Made by a program: the position numbers and the translations under genes
In this document: positions 30,891 to 40,902 of the stretch, in pieces
Numbering within the stretch: position 1 is the stretch's first letter
How the letters are laid out: each line of letters opens with the position of its first letter
From: Sacculina carcini
Taxonomy: Eukaryota > Arthropoda > Thecostraca > Sacculinidae
Direction of reading: 5' to 3'
NCBI GenBank assembly: GCA_916048095.2
Contig: OU696590.1
Location: 4,425,049-4,489,048, forward strand
DNA: 64,000 nucleotides
The notes under the pieces: generated by a model
Told to the model about the DNA's origin: nothing
The model's database searches: none
The model's input: only the letters and a program-made list of their open reading frames with translations

Positions 30891-32987
30891 CTACCTCGAA
30901 CAGGTGTGATCTTGGTTATCCATCAGTGAACGACACACCTCCTTCAATTTGGACCTGTTTACACATTTAGTAAAAACATCAGCCAAATTACTTCCTGAAG
31001 GAACATATCTAACATCGACGTGACCACTTTCCACTTCAGATCTAATGAAGTGATACTTGATGTCAATATGCTTCGATCTCTGATGAAGTACCCTATTGCT
31101 AGCCAATGCTATAGCACCCTGATTGTCACAGTACATCGTCGTATGATCTATACAATCTACACCCATGGCTTGTATAAGCTGCTTCAAAAACTTTGTCTCT
31201 TTTATTGCCTCGGTAAGGGCCATATATTCAGATTCACAGGACGATAGAGCAACAGTAGGCTGTTTGCGGGACTTCCACGATATCGGGGAGCTTTCAGAGT
31301 TCATCCGGAAACAGTATCCTGTGATACTTCTACGATCAGCCAAACTTCCCCAATCAGCATCACAGAAACCCACAAGTTCCATATTTACAGAGCGACGATA
31401 AATTAATTGTACTTTTGTAGTGTTCTTAACATAACGCATCACTTGTTTGGCAATATTCATGTGTGTCATAGTTGGTTTATTCAGGTATTGAGATAATCTG
31501 GTGACTATATAACCCAAATCGGGTCGTGTTCCTGTCATTAAATACAAAAGGCTACCGACAATTTCCCTATACAATGTTTCATCTGTGGATTCATCATCAC
31601 AATCACACTTACTCAATAAACCCTCATCACAGGGTGTCGACCTAGGCTTACATCCCTCCATTCCAAACCTCTTGAGTAATTGGTTAGCATATATCTCCTG
31701 ATCTACACTTATCACACCATCATTACGGGTAAACCGCATTCCCAGGAATGAGGAAATTTCACCCAAGTCTTTCATTTTGAAACGTCTACTTAATTGTTCT
31801 CGAACATCAGACACACTCGACTCCGAATTTGAAGCTATGATAATATCGTCTACCCATACGATAAGTACAGTGGTACTCTCAGAACTTTGTCGTTTATAAA
31901 CACATGCATCAATGTCAGATCTTTGGAATCCTAATTGTGTTAGAAAACAGTGCAATAGGTTATTCCAATTCCTGCCACTTTGTTTTAGGCCATATATTGA
32001 GCGTTTTAGTTTATACACTAACTTTTCGTCATGAGTACCGGTGACAGTGAATCCCTCAGGCTGTTCCACATATATCTCGAAATCTATTGGTGCATTCAGA
32101 TATGCTGTACAAACATCCATCTGATGAATTTTCCAGTTTTGCTTTATAGCAATCTGCATTAACAACCTAATAGATGTGATTTTAGCGTTAGGCGAATAAG
32201 TCTCAGCATAATCTATTCCCAATTTTTGTGAGAACCCTTTAGCAACATAACGAGCCTTGTATTGAACATCGTCTCCTTGTTTTAAAGCGTATACCCATCG
32301 TCCTCCCACTGAATGTTTTCCATTGGGTAAGGGAACGAGATCGTACGTGTCATTTTCCTGAAGGGCTTTCATCTCTTTCTGCATTGCCGTCTTCCAATTG
32401 TGTGAATCGCGTGAATTCAAAGCTTCCTGGTATGTACGGGGAGCACCCAACTGATAACAATGATGTATGAAATTGTTAGCTACATCTGACTCATCTACAT
32501 CACAAACATAGTCATCAAGATAATTTGGTCTACGTCGATTTCTCCTTGGATATCTTCCCTGTTGAGACACCGATACATCAGTTGGCACATTCGTTTCTAC
32601 TCCCACTTGATCACCATTTGATACACTGCTCGACGTTTCTCGTATAACTGCCTCGGGCGATATGTCATCAGCGGAGTCATTTGTCTCTACTCCCACTGGG
32701 TCACTGCTTGTAACACGATCTGGAATTTCACATACCGCTGCTTCAGGTACCATGTACTGTTCACTCTCGTCCGATTCGCAGCCAACACTATCATTGCTGC
32801 TTATTTCAGCGACAGGTGTAGTATCCCTAGCAAATTTCACCAACCTCACCTTCTTCACGTTACCAGAGATCGGAAAATATACCAAATACGCAGGACTGTT
32901 TCTATCGTACCCAATGAATACCCCTTTTTCACATTCGGGCATCCAACTTCTTTTTGTTTTGAGCATATGCATGACAAGTTGCACCAA
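30891..32987 (-). pseudogene. Copia Pol, second part: RT and RNase H
   Basis: The frame continues integrase at EKGVFIGYDRNSPAYLVYF and reaches a chromatin-type linker with RYPRRNRRRPNYLDDYV. RT then shows WKTAMQKEMKAL, WVYALKQ, YAETYSPNAKITSIRLLM, QMDVCTAYLNAPI (catalytic Asp), SIYGLKQSGRNW and IVWVDDIIIAS (catalytic DD). RNase H shows GFCDADWGSLADRRSITGY, ALSSCESEYMAL and LASNRVLHQRSKHIDIKYHF. It is an uninterrupted 698 codons. A one-base frameshift near 32,940 separates it from the upstream part. Confidence 0.95.
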
Positions 32988-34416
32988 ATGTTTGCGTTTT
33001 ACTCAAATTCGGTCTATTGCCAGTTAAAATCTCGAACGGTGTTTTACCCAGGCGGGAAACATAACATCTATTACGAATGTACGCCGATGTTATGACAGCA
33101 TAAGTCCACAGCTCCTTGGGTAGTTTTGCCTCAAGAAGCAAACACCTAGCCATTTCAAATATGGTTCGCCAGGTCCTCTCAGCTGTACCATTTTGGGGCG
33201 GGGAATTTGGAGCAGACATCTCATGTTTGATACTATGTTTATTCAATATTGCCTGAAAAGAATGGGATGTGTACTCAGTACCTTGATCTGTCCTGAGTCT
33301 TCCAATACGTCCATATACACTGACATCAGCAATGAATTTCTCAAGAGCTTGGGTGGCATCATCTTTCCTTCTCAAGAAATATACACTTATTAATCCCGAA
33401 AAATCGTCGACAAAATTTATTGCATATTTATATCCCTCTTTAGCGACAGGATCTACTACACCAGTTAAATCACTGTGTATAAGATCAGGCATACCAGTAG
33501 CACGAGCGTCGGGTTCCCTATTTCGAAATCGAACCATCTTCCCTTCAGTACATACTTCACAATCGAAAGGGCTTTTGTCAATTATAGTCATACCGGACAC
33601 CACCTTTTCTAATTTACATAAATCGTTTATATTGCAGTGACCCAAAGTTCGGTGCCATGAATTTAATGTGCGTTTGACACCATCATCACTACTAACACTA
33701 CACAAATAGTAAAGTTTCCCCTTCTTTCGTATATCAAACTTCGTTCCACATGGTGCATATAAACAACCACAATTACCAGAAAAAACGACTTTACTACCCT
33801 TCTCAGCAGCAGCCTGAACAGAAAAAATATCCTGATCAAACGAAGGAACATGCAACTCATTCTCTAGCAATACACTTCTAGTACTGCCTTCCGAATCACA
33901 AATCAAGACACGGGCAGTTCCTCGCTGCTTAACAACACCGCTAACTCTACTACCATCAGCTAGCTCAATACAGTGCTGTGATGCATCAAAATTATTATCA
34001 AAAGAAACAAACCTAGAAACATCCTTAACAATATGCGTGGTAGCACCGCAATCAACTAGCATGGTTTTGGCAAAATGAGTAACAAAAACATCACTACTAA
34101 CTTTAAATACAAAATCATCTGTAAAAGTACTCACAGTTTTCACATGATTCTGCTTTCTGCAAAATCTGGTATCATGTGTGCTATTTTCGCACACTGTACA
34201 CCATCTTCGTCGCTTCTGGGTACAGTTCCTCCGGATATGTCCTCGTCCACCGCAGCCGTAACAGACCACCTGAGATCTGTCATCCACAGAGGCTGATTCC
34301 ACATGAGGGGTCATATCTGTCATCTTTAAAACACTGTTCTCTTCAGGTTGTCTCAGTCGATTCGTTTCCTCGAAACTTCTCAGTGCCACTTTGAATTCTG
34401 TAAAAGTAGCAGGTTT
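32929..34416 (-). pseudogene. Copia Gag end, protease and integrase
   Basis: Two zinc fingers (CYGCGGRGHIRRNC and CTVCENSTHDTRFC) precede the protease site VDCGATTHIV, in which the usual Ser/Thr of D-S/T-G is Cys. Integrase then shows HRTLGHCNINDL and CEVCTEGK (HHCC), IHSDLTGVVDPV, YAINFVDDFSGL, LRTDQGTEYTS and PPQNGTAERTWRT (DDE residues). The N-terminal start is an in-frame TAA at 34,417-34,419 that separates it from Gag. The C-terminal end is a one-base frameshift near 32,940. Confidence 0.93.
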
Positions 34417-34920
34417 TTATTTTTGTGTAAACACCGCCGAAAATGTCTGGTACTCCGATGTTAATCCCTTTAACACCATAGCCGTTAAAAGGCTGTCACT
34501 TATTATTTCTCCTGCATTCTTGAGAGAAGTGGCGGCGTTCTCCGCCCTGATCACATAATCAGTTATATCTTCGCTCGCACACTTCCTCAGCGACTTAAGT
34601 TCCGTATAAAGCGTTATTATCCTCGGTGTACGATTGGACAAATAGTGCTCCCTGAGAATCTTCAATGCCTTATCACCGTCATCTCTGGCATCTCTCATGA
34701 TCAACGATATGCTTTTGTCATCCAGATATTGGATAAGCTCTGCAAAGACCATAGCTTTGTCTTCAGCAGAGACTGCTTGTCCTTCTGCTGGCATAATTAC
34801 GTGGTAGAGCTTCTGAATTCGCATGTATCCCAAGAATTTTATCTCCCATAATTCGTACTTTTCTTCATCACCATCAAATATAAGCCGTCTGGGCCCATAA
34901 CCTGTTGATATACTCGCCAT
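34417..34920 (-). pseudogene. Copia Gag (UBN2-like), start codon in the LTR
   Basis: The frame reads MASISTGYGPRRLIFDGDEE, then YELWEIKFLGYMRI, AMVFAELIQYLDDKSISLIM, GDKALKILREHYLSN and ELKSLRKCASEDITDYVIR. These are the blocks of copia-type Gag. ATG at 34,918-34,920 lies inside the 5' LTR: the first six codons are LTR, and the next codons (GYGPR) are the primer-binding site. An earlier ATG in the same frame lies further up the LTR, but the conserved block starts at MASIS. The frame ends at an in-frame TAA (34,417). Confidence 0.9.
34889..34902 (-). promoter_or_regulatory. Copia primer-binding site (tRNA-iMet anticodon arm)
   Basis: Immediately inside the 5' LTR the minus strand reads GGTTATGGGCCCAG, the exact complement of the anticodon-arm sequence CTGGGCCCATAACC of animal initiator tRNA-Met. 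Drosophila copia is known to prime from an internal tRNA-iMet fragment in this way. Confidence 0.88.
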
Positions 34921-35127
34921 TTCCTTGATAGTGGTACTCCAATATTCACGAATTCCAAGTATATTCTTATCAAAAACCACAGCAACAACAACAACCTCAC
35001 ACACACATAATATATATCCACCACACAACACAATACGCCGCATACGGTCAAATACGAAAGCTGCCAGTCTACCAAACGGCTACTAGTCCTACCAAACGGG
35101 ATTTCGCTAAATGTTTTCTATCCAACA
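34903..35127 (-). repeat. Copia 5' LTR (minus strand)
   Basis: 225 bp. Relative to the other LTR it has a 20-bp duplication-like insertion (a second CTACCAAACGG word) and about two substitutions. Confidence 0.93.
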
Positions 35128-35643
35128 GGTGTATTTTCTTCCTTCAGAACTGCAAACAAAAATGGACCTTTTTTGAAGGAGGATATTTTTAAGAAGGTTA
35201 GGTTATTTTAGGTTACTGTTTTATAGGCTATTTGTGTATGGTGGTTGGCAACTCTGTGATTTGCCAGGATGTAGATGTTGGTGACGAGGGGGGACAAAAG
35301 GGAGTGTGTTTTCGGATGTTTCGGTGTTGGTGACGAATTTTTTGTTCTGGTTATTTTGATGTTTCGTGTGGAAGATAAACACCGTATTGTCATCCGTCTT
35401 TATTATAAAAGTGTATGACAACACAATTAGGTTACTTTTTAGGTTCACAAACAAACTGTGTATTTCATATAGCGCACTAATAAGCAAAGGCGTGATAAAC
35501 ATGTGATAAAGCGATACAAAAGTGATAATAACATTAGAACTCATAGGTAATTTTTAGATTACTTTTATAGGTTACTTTTTCTCGAAAATAAATTTACTTT
35601 TTTCTGATTTTTAGGTTACCTTTTTGACAGCCCTAGTTATTAC

Positions 35644-36343
35644 GCACCTGCCTGTCACCATGCGTAGGTACAGTGCAGTGAGTAGAGGGAGAAGCACAGT
35701 TGACTACTGCTGGCGCGTTGCTACACTCGGTTTGTTTCACTGGTGACACGCGCGTGTGCACTGACGGTGTGGCCGTAGCACCTGCGGCGACAGTGCGTTC
35801 ATCGCTCAGGACAGCACGGGTTCTACACACTATGCTATCCAGGTCTAAATCATCTGCCCTCGAACCAGCGCGAATCATTTGGCGGACGTTATCTGGTAGG
35901 CCAGACACAAAGGCGCAACACAATGCATTGTTCATCACACCACGAAACCATGTGGCCAATCGCCGCAAGTCAGCCAGATACACGTCGACTGATTCATTCA
36001 CGCGCAATTTACTGGCCACGAACGCATCATAGGCAGCATACTTATCCATGCCAAATGCGCTGTACAGACGACTGCGCACCGCTTCACTATTTTTTCGGAG
36101 TTCAGATGGCATCTCCGACCAGATTGAGAAAGTACCACTAGTCAGTCGGAGTGGCACCACTGAATCAACAGGAACACCACGCAATTGGCACAACATCTCT
36201 GTACGGAGCCACCATTCCACGATGTCACTTGTTCCATCGTATTCCGGAATTATTCTTACATCGAATGCCAACTGGAATTTTTGTGCAGAATTGACGAGTA
36301 CTCTACTTTCAGCAAATTCGCTTCCCGAAGATTTGCTGTTCAT
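35644..36343 (-). pseudogene. Gag of the gypsy-like element
   Basis: The frame from ATG at about 36,343 gives MNSKSSGSEFAESRVLVNSA, then FDVRIIPEYDGTSDIVEWWL, TSGTFSIWSEMPSE, VRSRLYSAFGMDKYAAYDAF and VNESVDVYLADLRRLATWF. Last come CAFVSGLPDNVRQMIRAGS. This is the helical Gag layout (...YL..L..L......FVSGLP) of gypsy-type elements. The open frame extends upstream into the LTR, so an earlier start cannot be excluded. The 3' end is cut by the TAGGGCTGTC insertion. No stop occurs within it. Confidence 0.88.
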
Positions 36344-36375
36344 ATTCTCAATTGCCGAAATAGCTAATAGTAGAA

Positions 36376-36704
36376 AAAAACGAAGATTGTAGTGAAACGC
36401 AACAACATCTGCACAAGTCAATCACTATATTCCACACAACACCACACGTCCACACTCGATCACACCGTGTCCACCAGTCCAACCGTACAGTGCTCAAACG
36501 CGAACATACTCGTGACAAAACCAGTGACGTCAGTCCACCAACAGCCAATCAGCGTACGCAAACGCAAACACAGTGACCTTCACACGACCTTGACAACACA
36601 ACACTCGCAAGCTAAAACCTCACACAGCGCAGCACACACACACAGACATACACTCTATGTGTGTACGTGCGAGCGTGCGCGCTAGTACCGGTTATATAAC
36701 AACA
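36376..36704 (-). repeat. LTR of the 24.7-36.7 kb element (5' LTR on minus strand)
   Basis: Matches 24,741-25,067 with scattered substitutions and small indels. A TSD copy (TAGAA) follows at 36,705-36,709. Confidence 0.9.
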
Positions 36705-36709
36705 TAGAA

Positions 36710-39290
36710 AGATCGCTAAGGTTTCCCAGGAAGAAGACAAGCATCCCAAAGTTACAGCATATTCTGCACAGCCCTCATCCTCAAGTGTACCCACTGAGAC
36801 TAGCACAAATGATATTGATTTGTATACATTTTTTTTTTTTTTTTTTAAAGAAGAAAGTTTATTTCACACTCGAACCAGAACAAGAAGAACATCACACAAA
36901 AAAACAGTTGCAAAAATGATATTTTCAGGGTGTAAGGAAGAATCCTGTCTCAACCACTGAATTAATTTACATGCAAGAATACATGCAAGAATATTTCGAC
37001 GTCTATTTCTCCAGAGTCAACTCTCGATGTTTGCACTGACTTGGAAGAAACAGGTGAATTTAAGAATGGTGCAGAAGAGCCAGTGTGCAGTGGATTTTCA
37101 CCACTGACGGATGATCCAGCAGACTGGCCTGCACCGGATCAAATTTCAGACAAGCAACGCTGTGATATTGTCAAACGCGGCCCACCCAAGACGAAACGCT
37201 CAGTTTTCCAGTGAATAGGTATAAACGCCGTTTCACTGTCAGCACGCCGTTTCACTGTCAGTGTTTTCACTGTCAGTTACCTAACGGCGAGAAAACGAAG
37301 CGTTTATGGCTGATGTATTCACTCAGCAGCGACAAAATCTACTGTTTCCCCTGTATTTTTTTGTTCCAATGGCGTCCCTTTGCGCAATGGTACAGCCACA
37401 TGGGAAGGACTTTAAAAAAAATTACAACAACATGAATGTGGGAAATGTCACCAACAATCCATGAGCAAGTGGTTTGAGCTCAGATCAACAATTGTGGTGG
37501 TACTTCTATGGATAGTATGACAATGAGAAAGTTCTTCAGAGGGAGAGAGACTTCTGGCGAAATGTGTTAAAGCCATTGGTGGACATTGTACTTTTGCTAT
37601 CAGAGAGAAATTTAGCATTTCGTGGGAATGAAGAATATCTTGGAGCGAATTCAAATGGAAATGTTCTTGGTTTGGTTGAGCTGCTTTCAAAGTATGACCC
37701 TATTCTTGAAAGCCTTGCTGACAGAGTTATGAACAAAAAACTATTACTTGAGTCCTGAGAACAAATATGCATTACTTGAGTCCTGAGACACAGAATGAGC
37801 TCATTTGCCTGATTGCTAAAGCAGTTGATCAGGCGAACGTAAAGGCAGTGAGAGAGGCGAAATACTATTCGCTGATTCTTGATTGCACTCCAGACGTATC
37901 TCATAAAGAGCAAGTGACAGTCGTTCCACGATTCTTTGAATGTATGAACGGATCTAGCATCAAGATCAGGGAAGCGTTTTTTGGTTTTCTGAATGTTCAC
38001 GACACAGGGGTGAGGGTTTGCTGGAGTCATTTCTTGGCAAAGCTGAACGACTCAATGGCAGTATATCAGACATGAGAGGGCAGGCATATGAACATGGAGC
38101 CAATATGAGTGGGAAAAACAAAGGTATGCAAGCTCGTATACTGAAAATGAATCAACGTGCATTGTGTTGTCCATGTTGCTCTCATTCATGGAACCTTGTC
38201 GTCGCCGATGCTGCCAAGTCGTTAAGCTTTGCCATACATCTTTTTGGTGTCATTAACACGTTATATGTACTGTTTAGTTCTTCTCCCCATCGATGGACAA
38301 TACTAGAGGAGAAATGCCAATTTCTCTTAAAAGGACTCTCAGATACAGGTGGGAGTCACGAATCGAAGCAATCAAGCCGCTTCGCTACCACATGAGAGAG
38401 GTTTTCAAGCATTGACATCGCTAAAAGAGTATGCCGTTAGTCTAAAAGATGGCCCTTTCTGATAGCGATCTGCGCTTGGCATGAAATATTATTTCAAACA
38501 AATAAAACAAGCAAATTAATACCATCATCATCAACAACAATAGATGTGTTGCAGGCAGAGGTAACAGCTACTGCATCGTTTTTTTACAAATTCATAGAGG
38601 AAGAGTTTACTACAGCCATCCGTGTCGCATCAGAGACTGCTCAACAGTTGGACATTGAGACAATATTTCCTGAAAAAGAGTTTAGCGGAAAAAAACAATG
38701 TTCGATTACGAATGCGAAGATGAAGTACCTCTCCGCGAAGAAAAATTGATCATATCTCAGTTTTTCCTTACAGTCATTGACCAAATAATATCATCTTTGA
38801 ATTCTCAATTCAATCAATTGTCTGAGTGGCTGAATTTGTTTACAGTTATCTACAATATGACACAGTTAAATGAGTATATCGACAACAATACACTGCTCGT
38901 GCACTGTGAAAACTTTGAAAAGACGATGGGTGATATATATGCCTCAGAACTTGAGTTGGAGCTTCGTCGTTTCACCATTGCTGCCTGCAACAACTCTCTC
39001 ACTAAACCCAGAGACTTTCTGGATTACATTTGCAGAAACAGCCTCACTAAAATATATCCTAACACCAGTATTGTGTTAAGAATTATGCTTACAATTCCTG
39101 TAACTGTCACCAGTGCTGAGAGAAGCTTCAGTAGGAGGAAACTGATAAAAAATTAAATCATGAGGTCATCCATGTCAAATGAGCGACTGAATGCGCTTGC
39201 AATAATATCAATTGTACATGCTGTTGCTAAATCTTTTGATTACGACATATTGGTAGACACGTTCGCTGACACTAATCTGTGGAACAAATA
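36710..39290 (+). pseudogene. ZMYM-type hAT transposase, main part, frameshifted
   Basis: The frame continues from 24,740 as SRKIAKVSQEEDKHPKV. A TTF-type finger region follows at about 37,120-37,400 (ISDKQRCDIVKRGPPKTKR; LPNGEKTKRLWLMYSLSSDK; IYCFPCIF). The RNase H-like catalytic fold follows: LVDIVLLLSERNLAFRGNEE (37,570), [20 protein letters not shown] (37,860), and CCSHSWNLVVADAAKS (38,170). The hAT dimerisation region is IMLTIPVTVTSAERSFSRRK (39,083-39,142), then SMSNERLNALAIISI. Stops and frameshifts occur near 36,930, 37,210, 37,430, 37,760, 38,030, 38,395 and 38,700. It is about the length expected of the family, but inactive. Confidence 0.92.
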
Positions 39291-39299
39291 CTTCCATTT

Positions 39300-40640
39300 A
39301 TGTTTAATGAACATTTGGAAGATATAATTTACAAAAATGAATGCCTGTTTTAATAGTGCAAACATATGCTGTGTATTGAGCTGTGATTTGTGTTTTGCAT
39401 TGGTCTGTGTTGCTATGCGCTGTGAGATTATGGTGTACAATATGCTTTGTTTAACCGATTTGATTGTACATTAATTTGAGTAACCTAACAATACATGTGT
39501 GTCAGTGCATCGGTCGCTGACTCATTCATATATGTATAGCCTTTACCTTTTTGCTCAGATGTTTTCACCTGAGCTTGTATTATGTGAGTATGTCTAATAA
39601 ATAAATTCAATATTTGGTGGTTTATTTATAATGGGGGTCTCAAGTGTTGCCTTCGGGAGGGGGGGCTGCTCATAAGAACTCACTACGGCTCTGATGCAAA
39701 TAGCTTACAACAAAAAATATTCTACAATTATTTACATACAAACAATTAAATCAGAATATAGTAATTAAAAATTTCATAGTACAAAATTAAAACTTTGTTG
39801 CAGTCTTAATCTCGAGTCGCCACGTATGACAAAGTATTTGAGCTTCCGCAATGTTGGCTCAATACCAATAAATTGGCAGCCAATCGAATTGAAACATCGC
39901 GGGATCCAGGATAGACGGCCTTTTGACTGCGCTCAGGCATGAAAATCGTTTTCGTGATTGTGAATTTTGCAGGTGTACTAGGTGGCTATGAGCAATTTTA
40001 GTGATGGATTAAGCGAAGATGGTGAATTTGTCTTGTTAACAGCCGAGATATCTCCCCTCAACGACGCTACTACTGTTCTTCAAGTTGTAATAGGATTGGC
40101 AATCACTCTGCTTCTTCATCGAGGGTTCATGGTAGATTTAAATTCCAGTATTTCCTGATGATTTGTGTACGGTGAACAAACCGTGACACGAACAAACCAA
40201 GGGGCTGCTATATAGGCATTATATATTATTTCATTTTTTCTTTCATATCTATGTTATAGGCAGGCTGGACAGAGCGTTGTGACTATGTGGTCAATTGACC
40301 CAATCTGCTGTGGGTTTCTGTGGTAGATTAATATAATACATTGTTGTATGTGGCATACATATACGATATACACACACACATGTAATCTTACGCACACACA
40401 TTGCGTCGTCGCCAGCGGGCATTGCTCCCTTAGTTTTTGCTATGTTCAGTAGTGTAACAACGTGTTATTTATTATGCTCTACAATGTGTTGTATGTCTGT
40501 GTGTATGCTGGAGTAGCCCAGTGTACGCGTTTTTCACGCATTCTCTGTCGGAGTTAACCCAGCCTAACACGTTCTGATACTCGGTTGCAGAATAAAGTCA
40601 CCATTTTATTATACAGTGTTTTATTCAACGAGAAAACACA
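39300..40640. other. hAT 3' end and AT-rich spacer
   Basis: 39,300-39,693 is the hAT 3' untranslated end. 39,702-40,640 is ordinary AT-rich DNA with one small ORF (39,988-40,158) and no other recognisable feature. Confidence 0.55.
39988..40158 (+). CDS. Possible 56-codon small ORF with a hydrophobic segment
   Basis: ATG to TGA gives an acidic start (MSNFSDGLSEDGEFVLLTAE) followed by a hydrophobic stretch (VLQVVIGLAITLLLHRG) that could be a membrane helix. It lies outside any element identified here. It might be a small protein, a first exon or chance; nothing in the surroundings decides this. Confidence 0.15.
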   Translation: MSNFSDGLSEDGEFVLLTAEISPLNDATTVLQVVIGLAITLLLHRGFMVDLNSSIS

Positions 40641-40647
40641 ACATACA

Positions 40648-40902
40648 TGTTGGGAGTTAGCTCGCAGCATGCTGCGTACGCCCGTGTGCAGACTAAGCGT
40701 TGACCTGTGAAGGTCATGCGTATGTTAACTGTGTGGTGATGTATGCGCGTGTGCATATGGTGTATAGACTGCGTGTATGTGAAATATGTGTATGAGTGAT
40801 TGTGCAAGTTCGTTGAGTTAGTCTGTGTCTGGTCTTGTGATTGAATACAACGTGTACTTTGTGATCGTCTTCCGTGCGTCGTTCCTTCGTGACATCCAAA
40901 CA
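40648..40902 (+). repeat. 5' LTR of outer gypsy
   Basis: TGTTGGGAGTTAGC...ATCCAAACA. It matches 51,117-51,374 with numerous substitutions and small indels, so this element is clearly older than the one inside it. Confidence 0.93.

Larger units (their letters stand above)
30596..35132 (-). mobile_element. Ty1/copia element (30,601-35,127), young
   Basis: LTRs lie at 30,601-30,805 and 34,903-35,127. Both start TGTTGATATA and end CTATCCAACA, and the TSD is GGTGT (30,596-30,600 and 35,128-35,132). The LTRs differ by about two bases and one 20-bp indel. Gag, protease, integrase, RT and RNase H follow in copia order on the minus strand, with one in-frame stop and one frameshift. It interrupts the TAGGGCTGTC element at a site that is continuous in copy 2. 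Confidence 0.95.
29638..35643 (-). mobile_element. TAGGGCTGTC hAT-like element, copy 1 (split by copia)
   Basis: The element occupies 29,646-35,635. The ends are TAGGGCTGTCAAAAG and (inverted) TAGGGCTGTCAAAAA, with an identical TSD GTTATTAC at 29,638-29,645 and 35,636-35,643. TAGGG fits the hAT terminal consensus and an 8-bp TSD fits hAT. Without the copia insertion (30,601-35,127) it is about 1.46 kb. Subterminal DNA is packed with GGTTACTTTTT/AAAAAGTAACC words. No transposase frame is present, so it is non-autonomous. Orientation is opposite to copies 2 and 3. Confidence 0.9.
24736..36709 (-). mobile_element. LTR retrotransposon (24,741-36,704), gypsy-like, with nested insertions
   Basis: Direct repeats at 24,741-25,067 and 36,376-36,704 are its LTRs. 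TAGAA at 24,736-24,740 and 36,705-36,709 is the TSD. The minus strand gives gag, protease, RT, RNase H and integrase. Two insertions interrupt it: a TAGGGCTGTC hAT-like element (29,646-35,635) between gag and protease, and a truncated LINE (about 26,195-27,660) between RNase H and integrase. The order RT-RNase H-integrase is that of gypsy and BEL elements. The RT catalytic box is FVDD. I could not settle the clade. Confidence 0.88.
18204..39701 (+). mobile_element. ZMYM-type hAT transposon with nested insertions (18,212-39,693)
   Basis: The left end reads ATGCAAAT-CAGAGCCGTAGC and the right end CTACGGCTCTG-ATGCAAAT. This gives an 11-bp perfect TIR (CAGAGCCGTAG) and an identical 8-bp TSD at 18,204-18,211 and 39,694-39,701, both hAT hallmarks. 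The transposase starts at 24,692 and resumes at 36,710 after removal of an LTR element, and ends near 39,290. Most of the 21.5 kb is later insertions: an L2-like LINE (about 20,175-24,660) and an LTR element (24,741-36,704) that itself holds further elements. The hAT DNA itself would be only about 5-6 kb. The G-rich tract just inside each terminus is also shared in inverted form. Confidence 0.9.
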
